The position numbers and the translations under genes were made by a program. Source: Rallus limicola (lineage: Eukaryota; Chordata; Aves; Gruiformes; Rallidae). From it: a DNA stretch of 64,000 nucleotides. This document shows, piece by piece, positions 55,274 to 63,350 of this stretch (the first letter of the stretch is position 1; each line of letters starts with the position of its first letter). The stretch is from assembly GCA_022605955.1 (NCBI GenBank), contig JAKCOZ010000012.1, positions 29,084,956 to 29,148,955 on the forward strand, in the 5' to 3' direction. The notes under the pieces were generated by a model, which ran no database searches, was not told the DNA's origin, and saw only the letters and a list, made by a program, of their open reading frames with translations.

Positions 55274-55326
55274 CGGCAAAGCAGGAAGAAAAGAGGGATA
55301 TTTCCAGGGGAGGAAACTCCGACCGG
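55274..55326 (+). other. 53-nt conserved exon module, block 2 upstream copy
   Basis: Acceptor CTCCTTTGAAG|CGGCAAAGC, donor CCGG|GTGAG, 53 nt between. In the frame of the other copies it reads RQSRKKRGIFPGEETPTG, which shares QS, G and FPG with VQSEKETGSFPGSVTRAG at 56936. After it comes GGTAATTTTGCATCTC, matching the sequence downstream of the fifth exon in the 1836-bp units (57424). So the exons in between are absent here. Confidence 0.6.
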
Positions 55327-56786
55327 GTGAGTTCCAAGCATAACGGTAATTTTGCATCTCTAAGCGCGGTAGGAAATACAAGCCACGGCAACCAGCACGT
55401 CCGTCTCTGGAACGAGCAGGCTAGACGAAGGCCGCGTTCCTTTTCAGAAGGCGACGGGGAGTCGAGTTGCGCGGTACCGCCCACCCGCACAGTTTTGATT
55501 AGCTTTTTGTTTCTTATAGATGCTGAAGAATAAGGTGGCAACCGCCAGCACGTCCCGGTCAGCCCACGCAGGGGATCGCACGCGTTCCCTTCCAGGACAG
55601 ATGCCGGTCCCCGGTCGCCTGAGAGCTAAGCGGAGGGACCGGGTCTGGGGAGGGAGCAGGAGGAGAAGAGAAGGGCGGGGCGAAGACGCTGACGGCAGGG
55701 GGGTCGTTTGCCCGTGAAAGTCAGCGTAGGCGAAGGGTCTGTTTGGGAGCGGTCCCTTCCGGGCCGGCAAACGGGGAGCGGGTGGCTTGTCAGCATGTCG
55801 CTAGGGTGTGCCGGGCAGGGCAGCTCCCGCCTCTATGTGCATTTATACTTGTTGTGTGTCACGTTTTCCGCGTCTTAGCTCTTTTCCAGGTGTTGGCATC
55901 CTCTTTACGCTCAAAGGGGCACAGCGTGCCTCTCGGGCGCAGTCTCTAGGGTCTTGAATGCCCACGCTCACTCATCGGCGTAGCGCTCACAGGGCTCTTC
56001 TTGATTTGCCTAGCAAGGTCGCGGCACGGTTCATCCTCGCATCTCGGAAGTTTCCGATCGGTCCTCTCTGGCGGCATCATCGAGGGCTCCCTCGGGAGCT
56101 CCTCTCTCCGGTCACCCATTTTCACAGGCTGAGGCTTTTCCCATGCATCTTTCCATCGTTAGGTCTCGAAGGCGGGCTTCTTGCGCATCCGTCGTCACAA
56201 TTTTGACAGTAAGTCCTTCAACGAGCCGTTCCGGTCCCCTCTCTTCTGGGGCTGCCGTAGAGCTTCCTTCCATCCATCCTCGGTGGCTTTGTTTGACGGC
56301 ATCTCCCATCCGGAAGCCCTTCTCGCCGACAGTTTTCGGTCATCTTGGAGTCGCGTCATCCGCAGGGTTCTGCATTGTGTCATTCTTTGTGCGTTTTCGG
56401 CACGGAGCTGCTCTGCCCGGGGCTGTGGAGTCGGGGCGATGTGGCATAGCAGTAAGAGTCCAGGGTTAGCGTGAGGGATTCTGCCCGGGAGGTCTCGGCA
56501 AAGGCGGTACCGTCAGCAGGGGGCGCGGACCGTCCTTTCCTGGAGATGATGGGAGCCGCCCGGGAGGGGCCCCGCAAAGTCAGAACGAGCAGATGGAATT
56601 TTGCAGGGGCGTAAGGCTGGGGGGCTCTGAGGTAGGCCCCCTGGGGTTTCTTTTCCATTTGCATTTAAACCGCTGCCTGCAGTTACACTCCAGATAAGGT
56701 TCTTCAGAGGAAGCGAGAGGTCCGGAACGGTGCAGCAATGAGTTGGCATCGGGGTGACGCGCTTAGTAAATTGTTCGGTTTTTCAG
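55327..56786 (+). other. GC-rich region of block 2 before the 1836-bp units
   Basis: 55345-55450 matches 57416-57525 (CAGCACGTCCGTCTC against CGGCACGTCTCTCTC). 55804-55945 matches 42108-42235 in block 1 (GGGTGTGCCGGGCAGGGCAG, TGTTGGCATCCTCTTTACG). CpG is frequent throughout, unlike in the spacers. Near 56709-56760, CCGGAACGGTGCAGCAATGAG and GGCATCGGGG align with the exon a region of the 1.3-kb units (CTGGAACTGTGCAGCGACGAG). Some splice-like sites exist (for example GCA|GTAAGAG at 56450), but I could not build a gene from them. Confidence 0.5.
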
Positions 56787-56796
56787 ATGGGGCCAG

Positions 56797-57354
56797 ATGG
56801 GATGCGTACTGCTGCAGCCACGGAGTTGTCGAGGGGAAGACCACAAGGAGGTAGGTCGGCCAATGGTGTCGGTGCGATGAGATGGTCAGCGCCTCTGTGC
56901 CATCTATAAGACTTCTGTGTGGCTGTTTTTCGTAGGTACAAAGCGAGAAGGAAACTGGTTCATTTCCAGGGTCGGTGACTCGGGCCGGGTAAGCCATTTC
57001 TAGCGGGCCGGTGTCACGCCGCAGGTGAGTTTTATAGGCATCCCTTGTTTGTGTGTTACAGGCCAGGCCCGAGCCTCCACGCTGCCATCCGTAAACAGCA
57101 TAGGCCAGGCGAGCGACCGGTCAGGGTAAGGTAACGGAAGGTGGGAACCGGTTACGGGCAGTCTCTCGGCACACATCTCGTTCAGACCCCGGAGACGGTG
57201 GCGGGACCTACACGGGACACCGAGAAGGTGAGGCGGCCCTCGTCTGCGGCGGCTCCTAATGCCACGGCGGGCAGACGGAGCTCTCACCTCTCTGTTCTTG
57301 CAGGTGCCGCACAGCCATTCGCAACCTTTGGAAGCGGAGGAGAAGCGGACGTGA
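56797..57354 (+). CDS. Hypothetical spliced CDS, unit A (about 87 codons)
   Basis: Joining E1-E5 at their GT-AG sites leaves one frame open through all five exons: ATG at 56797 (starts MGCVLLQPRSC), VQSEKETGSFPG across E2, PGPSLHAAIRKQHRPGERP in E3, TPETVAGPTRDTEK in E4 and VPHSHSQPLEAEEKRT in E5, stopping at TGA 57352. No domain or family was recognised; the product would be basic and probably disordered. An alternative frame from the ATG at 56787 stops in E3, and that alternative is the one matching the ARLEPQRDHP frame of the 33-kb unit. Hence the coding claim is weak: introns and lengths are conserved better than any single frame. Confidence 0.25.
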
Positions 57355-57810
57355 GGCGGAAGAAAAGCCGGGTGCCGGGTAAGAGGCGATTGCGGGAGCA
57401 GTGATTTCTTGCAAGGGTAAGAGTAATTTTGCATCTCTCGGGGCGGTAGGCGTCACACGCCGCGATCGCCGGCACGTCTCTCTCCGGAAGGAGCGGGTCT
57501 GCAGACCGCCACCGCCTTTTGGATAAGCAGGGTGTTTGGGTTACCGTTCATAACAATTGTCAATTCTCTCTGGGTGTCACTCCTTAGGTCGCCGGCTACG
57601 TCGCGCACGCCTCCCTTCTCCACCCTCGGCGAGCATCGTCGCGTTTGAGCCTCGCCACTTTGTCACCGAGCCCATCGACCAGCCGTCAGCTCGCTCTCAG
57701 TCTAAAGCGTTTCACATTGCGAGCATCTCTGTGGCGTCACCTTTGCAGAGGCTGAGCTGGAACGACCCCTCCGCTTCACAAAACGTTGACTCTCAAATTC
57801 TGTGTGCCGC

Positions 57811-58198
57811 ATGACTCTGTACTGGGGTGGCGTAATCCATAGCATTGTCACATCTAGGGATGCCGTCTTGCGCTGTCAGCCTCTGTATTCGAACTGTGTC
57901 TCCCGCTGCATGACTCTGTACTGGCCTGGGGTAATCCATAGCATTGTCACATCTAGGGATGCTGTCTCGCGCCGTCAGCCTCTGTACGTGAACTGTCTTG
58001 CGCCGTATGACTCTGTAATAGGGCCATGTAATTCATAGCATATCGTCCCGTCCCGGAATGCCATCTTGGGTTGCCCTGCCATGTATTTCTGTGGTGATTT
58101 GCATTGTATATCTACATGTACTTTGCATTTTGTGCTTTCTGGCTCGGTGATGGCACGGTGTAATCTATAGCGTTGTTGTATCTCATGGAGTTGTAAAT
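57811..58198 (+). repeat. ~99-bp repeat cluster inside unit A
   Basis: ATGACTCTGTACTGG starts at 57811, 57910 and (as ATGACTCTGTAATAGG) 58007; a weaker fourth copy is near 58149 (GCACGGTGTAATCTATAGCG). Each holds GTAATCCATAGCATTGTC and CGTCAGCCTCTGTA. Divergence increases rightwards. The copy in unit B begins at 59647. Confidence 0.8.
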
Positions 58199-58569
58199 TG
58201 CTGTCTAGCTATGTTTTTGATTTATCTTGCATTGTATGACGCTGTCTTGGGGCTCAGTCTTGGACTGTGCAGTGTCTTCTCTAGCTCTGTTTTTTGCAGG
58301 CACTACATGGACACTTGGATTCTCGCAGAAAATTCTGCAGCACCTTTCCCCGAGCGTCAATTTCAAAGAGAAGCGGGAGGTAGGGCACCGCAGGTAGCGA
58401 AGCTGTTTCCCAGGCTTTGGTTTTTGCGGTCTGACACTTTAGCATCACAGCGATGCAGGTGCTCGAAAGGCGAGACCGTGCCAAGCATGGCCATAGCCCC
58501 GGGCTATGGCCCCCCATGGCGGCTGGAGGCGGGACGGCTCTGATGTAGGGGTGGGCAGGCTGTCGGTCA

Positions 58570-58584
58570 GTTAGCGTGGCTAAC
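58570..58584. other. GTTAGC-n3-GCTAAC inverted repeat shared by three repeat families
   Basis: GTTAGC-GTG-GCTAAC: perfect 6-bp arms with a 3-base centre, followed by a GT run. The 1.3-kb units have GTTAGC-ATG-GCTAAC followed by (GT)n (first at 416-430), and the 296-bp units have the one-armed form AAGC-RTG-GCTAACC, then TTGTGTGTGTGG. It always lies a few dozen bases before an exon acceptor or a T-rich tract. Confidence 0.8.
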
Positions 58585-58622
58585 CTAGTGTGCGTGTGTA
58601 ACATTTTTGTTTGGCTTTTCAG

Positions 58623-60456
58623 ATGGGGCCAGATGGGATGCGTACCGCTGCAGCCACGGAGTTGTCGAGGGGAAGACCACGAGGAGGTAGGTTGGCCCAC
58701 GGTGTCGGCACGATGAGATGGTCAGCGCCTCTGTGCCATCTATAAGACTTCTGTGTGGCTGTTTTTCGTAGGTACGAAGTGAGAAGGAAACCGATTCATT
58801 TCCAGGGTCGGTGACTCGGGCCGGGTAAGCCATTTCTAGTGGGCCGGTGTCACGCCGCAGGTGAGTTTTATAGGCATCCCTTGTTTGTGTGTTACAGGCC
58901 AGGCCCGAGCCTCCATGCCACCACCCGTAAACGGCATAGGCCAGGCGAGCGACCGGTCAGGGTAAGGTAACGGAAGGTGGGAACCGGTTACGGGCAGTCT
59001 CTCGGCACACGTCTCGTTCAGACCCCGGAGACGGTGGCGGGACCTACACGGGACACCGAGAAGGTGAGGCGGCCCTCGTCTGCGGCGGCTCCTAATGCCA
59101 CAGCGGGCAGACGGAGCTCTCACCTCTCTGTTCTTGCAGGTGCCGCACGGCCATTCACAACCTTTGGAAGCGGAGGAGAAGCGGACGTGAGGCGGAAGAA
59201 AAGCCGGGTGCCGGGTAAGAGGCGATTGCGGGAGCAGCGATTTCTCGCAAGGGTAAGAGTAATTTTGCATCTCACGGGGCGGTAGGCACCACACGCTGCG
59301 ATCGCCGGCACGTCTCTCTCCGGAAGGAGCGGGTCGGCGGACGGCCACCAGCTTTTGGATAAGCAGGGTGTTTGGGTTACCGTTCATAACAATTGTCAAT
59401 TCTCTCTGGGTGTCACTCCTTAGGTTGCCGGCTATGTCGCGCACGCCTCCCTTCTCCACCCTCGGCGAGCATCGTCGCGTTTGAGCCTCGCCACTTTGTC
59501 ACCGAGCCCATCGACCAGCCGTCAGCTTGCTCTCAGTCTAAAGCGTTTCACATTGCGAGCATCTCTGTGGTGTCACCTTTGCAGAGGCTGAGCTGGAACG
59601 ACCCCTCCGCTTCACAAAACGTTGACTCTCAAATTCTGTGCGCCGCATGACTCTGTACTGGGGTGGCGTAATCCATAGCATTGTCACATCTAGGGATGCC
59701 GTCTCGCGCCGTCAGCCTCTGTATTCGTACTGTGTCTCCCGCCGCATGACTCTGTACTGGGGTGGGGTAATCCATAGCATTGTCATATCTTGGGACGCTG
59801 TCTCACGCCGTCAGCCTCTGTACGCGAACTGTCTTGCGCCGTATGACTCTGTAATAGGGCCATGTAATTCATAGCATATCGTCCCGTCCCGGAATGCCAT
59901 CTTGGGTTGCCCTGCCATGTATTTCTGTGGTGATTTGCATTGTATATCTACATGTACTTTGCATTTTGTGCTTTCTGGCTCGGCGATGGCACGGTGTAAT
60001 CTATAGCGTTGTTGTATCTCATGGAGTTGTAAATTGCTGTCTAGCTATGTTTTTGATTTATCTTGCATTGAATGACGCTGTCTTGGGGCTCAGTCTCGGA
60101 CTGTGCAGTGTCTTCTCTAGCTCTGTTTTTTGCAGGCACTACATGGACATTTGGATTCTCGCAGAAAATTCTGCAGCACCTTTCCCCGAGCGTCAATTTC
60201 AAAGAGAAGCGGGAGGTAGGGCGCCGCAGGTAGCGAAGCTGTTTCCCAGGCTTTGTTTTTTGTGGTGTTACACATTAGCATCACAGCAGTGACGTTGTCA
60301 AAAGGGCGTGACCGTGCCAAGCACGGCCATAGACTCTGGGCGATGGCCCCCCGTGGCGGCTGGAGGCCGGATGGCCGTAACGTAGGGCTGTCCATCGGCA
60401 GGGGCGGGCAGGCCGTCAGTGAGTTACTGTGGCTAGCCTTGTGTGTGTGAGCGACG
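58623..60456 (+). repeat. 1836-bp multi-exon unit B
   Basis: Copy of unit A at an offset of exactly 1836 bp over the exons: E1 58623-58686, E2 58772-58824, E3 58898-58961, E4 59022-59063, E5 59140-59214. All exon and intron lengths are preserved. Substitutions are scattered over exons and introns alike, which does not point to purifying selection on coding. The right end runs into the first terminal-exon unit instead of another E1. Confidence 0.85.
58633..59190 (+). CDS. Hypothetical spliced CDS, unit B (about 87 codons)
   Basis: The same structure as in unit A, open from ATG 58633 to TGA 59188. E4 is identical in translation (TPETVAGPTRDTEK). Other exons differ by a handful of replacements (for example L to P and K to E in E1, Q to R and G to D in E2, A to T, I to T and Q to R in E3, S to G in E5) against about five silent changes. 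The frame is intact but the ratio looks near neutral. Splicing of unit A into unit B is also possible, giving a longer transcript. Confidence 0.22.
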
Positions 60457-63150
60457 TGTTTCTTTTCAGGTTTGCTCTGGGCTCAGGAGTTATATAGTTT
60501 ACAATAAAAAAACCATTTCATATAAAAAAACACCCAGCCGGGGAATTATTTTTTTTTCCCCCGGCTGGGTGTTTATTTTCTCCAGTCCCAGCTGGTCTGC
60601 GAGGTGACAGTCGTCACCTAAGTTTGGGTGCAGATGGTGCCGAGGATGGGGTTTTGGCAGGCAGGGCAATCTTTCAGAGGCCCCCAGGGATCATGTTTGC
60701 TGGAGGTGCCTGACAAGACAGGGCAGGGCAGGCCGAGCGAGTGGTGTTGAGTAAGCGTGGCTAACCTTGTGTGTGTGGCATTTCTCTTTCAGGTTTGCTC
60801 AGGCATTAGATATTTCATAATAAAAAAACCCCAGCCGGGGGATTATTTTTTTTTCCCCCGGCTGGGTGTTTTTTTTCCCCGGTCCCGGCCGGTCTGCAAG
60901 GCAACTGTCGTCGCCTAAGTTTGGGCGCAGACGGTGCTGAGGACGGGGTTTTGGCAGGTAGAACCATCTTTTTGGAGGCCCCCGGGGACCCCGTTCCCGG
61001 GTGATGCCTTGCAGCAGGGGGGGGGACAGAGCGAGAGGTGTTGAGTAAGCGTGGCTAACCTTGTGTGTGTGGCGTTTCTCTTTCAGGTTTGCTCAGGCAT
61101 TAGATATTTCATAATAAAAAAACCCCAGCCGGGGGATTATTTTTTTTTTTTCCCCCGGCTGGGTGTTTTTTTTCCCCGGTCCTGGCCGGTCTGCGAGGTG
61201 ACCGTCATCACCTATGTTTGGGCGCAGACGGTGCAGAGGACGGGGTTTTGGCAGGCAGAACCATCTTTTTTGGGCCCCCGGGGACCCCGTTCCCGGGTGA
61301 TGCCTTGCGGCAGGGCTGGGGGACAGAACGAGTGGTGGTGAGTAAGCATGGCTAACCTTGTGTGTGTGGCGTTTCTCTTTCAGGTTTGCTCAGGCATTAG
61401 ATATTTCATAATAAAAAAACCCCAGCCGGGGGATTATTTTTTTTTTCCCCCGGCTGGGTGTTTTTTTTCCCCAGTCCCGGCCGGTCTGCGAGGCAACTGT
61501 CGTCGCCTAAGTTTGGGCGCAGACGGTGCTGAGGACGGGGTTTTGGCAGGTAGAACCATCTTTTTGGAGGCCCCTGGGGACCCCGTTCCCGGGTGATGCC
61601 TTGCAGCAAGGGGGGGGACAGAGCGAGAGGTGTTGAGTAAGCGTGGCTAACCTTGTGTGTGTGGCATTTCTCTTTCAGGTTTGCTCAGGCATTAGATATT
61701 TCATAATAAAAAAAACCCCAGCCGGGGGATTATTTTTTTTTTCCCCCGGCTGGGTGTTTTTTTTTCCCCGGTCCCGGCCGGTCTGCGAGGTGACAGTCAT
61801 CACCTATGTTTGGGCGCAGACGGTGCAGAGGACGGGGTTTTGGCAGGCAGAACCATCTTTTTTGGGCCCCCGGGGACCCCGTTCCCGGGTGATGCCTTGT
61901 GGCAGGGCTGGGGGACAGAACGAGTGGTGGTGAGTAAGCATGGCTAACCTTGTGTGTGTGGCGTTTCTCTTTCAGGTTTGCTCAGGCATTAGATATTTCA
62001 TAATAAAAAAACCCCAGCCGGGGGATTATTTTTTTTTTTTCCCCCGGCTGGGTGTTTTTTTTTCCCCGGTCCCGGCCGGTCTGCGAGGTGACAGTCATCA
62101 CCTAAGTTTGGGCGCAGACGGTGCAGAGGATGGGGTTTTGGCAGGCAGAACCATCTTTTTTGGGCCCCTGGGGACCCCGTTCCCGGGTGATGCCTTGCAG
62201 CAAGGGGGGGACAGAGCGAGAGGTGTTGAGTAAGCGTGGCTAACCTTGTGTGTGTGGCGTTTCGTTTTCAGGTTTGCTCAGGCATTAGATATTTCATAAT
62301 AAAAAAACCCCAGCCGGGGGATTATTTTTTTTTTTTCCCCCGGCTGGGTGTTTTTTTTCCCCGGTCCCGGCCGGTCTGCGAGGTGACAGTCATCACCTAT
62401 GTTTGGGCGCAGACGGTGCAGAGGACGGGGTTTTGGCAGGCAGAACCATCTTTTTTGGGCCCCCGGGGACCCCGTTCCCGGGTGATGCCTTGCGGCAGGG
62501 CTGGGGGACAGAACGAGTGGTGGTGAGTAAGCATGGCTAACCTTGTGTGTGTGGCGTTTCTCTTTCAGGTTTGCTCAGGCATTAGATATTTCATAATAAA
62601 AAAACCCCAGCCGGGGGATTATTTTTTTTTTTTCCCCCGGCTGGGTGTTTTTTTTCCCCGGTCCCGGCCGGTCTGCGAGGCAACTGTCGTCGCCTCAGTT
62701 TGGGCGCAGACGGTGCTGAGGATGGGGTTTTGGCAGGTAGAACCATCTTTTTGGAGGCCCCCGGGGACCCCGTTCCTGGGTGATGCCTTGCAGCAGGGGG
62801 GGGACAGAGTGAGAGGTGTTGAGTAAGCGTGGCTAACCTTGTGTGTGTGGCGTTTCTCTTTCAGGTTTGCTCAGGCATTAGATATTTCATAATAAAAAAA
62901 CCCCAGCCGGGGGATTATTTTTTTTTTTCCCCCGGCTGGGTGTTTTTTTTCCCCGGTCCCGGCCGGTCTGTGAGGTGACAGTCATCACCTAAATTTGGGC
63001 GCAGACTGGGCTCGGCATGGGGTTTTGGCAGGCAGGGTGATGTTTTCAGAGGCCCCCAGGGATCACTTTCACTGGAGGTGCCTGACAGGGCAGGGTAGGC
63101 TGAGCAAGTGGCGGTGATTAAGCATGGCTAACCTTGTGTGTGTGGCGTTT
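60457..63150 (+). repeat. 296-bp tandem units resembling alternative terminal exons (about 9 plus a remnant)
   Basis: Each unit carries, in order: GTGGCTAACCTTGTGTGTGTGG, shortened here as GGCTAAC plus (GT)n; an excellent acceptor TTTCTCTTTCAG|GTTTGC; CATAATAAAA (AATAAA); a strong hairpin with T-rich loop; and a GC-rich tail. Acceptor AGs end near 60470, 60792, 61087, 61384, 61679, 61976, 62272, 62569 and 62866, and a decayed unit follows. Alternate units end in G|GTGAGTAAG (61329, 61928, 62520 region) or in the donor-less GTTGAGTAAG (61034, 61632, 62225, 62817 region), so the true period is a ~593-bp dimer. This suggests repeated 3'-terminal or skippable exons; it is inferred, not shown. Confidence 0.75.
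60528..60574. other. First hairpin of the terminal-exon array
   Basis: AAACACCCAGCCGGGG (60528-60543) pairs perfectly over 16 bp with CCCCGGCTGGGTGTTT (60559-60574) around a T-rich loop. Later units have the same stem with a one-base bulge, for example CCCAGCCGGGGGA (60830-60842) with TCCCCCGGCTGGG (60854-60866). The stem follows AATAAA by about 10-25 bases, where a cleaved transcript would end or be stabilised. It occurs once per unit. Confidence 0.9.
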
Positions 63151-63320
63151 CTCTTGTAATTTTAGGTGTCACTTCCTCTGTTAGCTGAAGTTTGTGCCTA
63201 GCAGGTGACAACATGCCCTGTAGCGCTGAGCTGTTATCTGTTTTCCAGGGATTAATAAAAATTTTAAAAATAAAGAGATGAAATAACGGTAGAGCTGTAA
63301 TAAAGAATTATAGGTGTCTC
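63144..63320 (+). terminator. Candidate true 3' end with three AATAAA signals
   Basis: The last decayed unit loses the hairpin and reads into unique sequence with acceptor TTTTCCAG|GG (AG to 63248). It then has AATAAA at 63254-63259, 63269-63274 and 63299-63304 within 50 bp, followed by a GT-rich stretch (AGGTGTCTCGGTGGAGGTTTT) of the kind found downstream of cleavage sites. This is the most ordinary-looking polyadenylation region in the window, and closes block 2 just before the 10-bp satellite. Confidence 0.6.
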
Positions 63321-63350
63321 GGTGGAGGTTTTTTGCGCCTCAACTAGTGC

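Larger units (their letters stand above)
56787..58622 (+). repeat. 1836-bp multi-exon unit A
   Basis: First of two tandem copies (the second is 58623-60456). Five predicted micro-exons lie at its start: E1 56787-56850 (64 nt), E2 56936-56988 (53), E3 57062-57125 (64), E4 57186-57227 (42) and E5 57304-57378 (75). The introns are 85, 73, 60 and 76 nt. After E5 come a CpG-rich stretch, a ~99-bp repeat cluster, and a 3' part with TTTTTTGCAGGCACTACATGG near 58290. It ends in the GTTAGC-GTG-GCTAAC motif (58570-58584) and the acceptor of the next copy. E1 to E4 correspond in order and size to modules of the degenerate unit at 33.4-33.9 kb. Confidence 0.8.
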
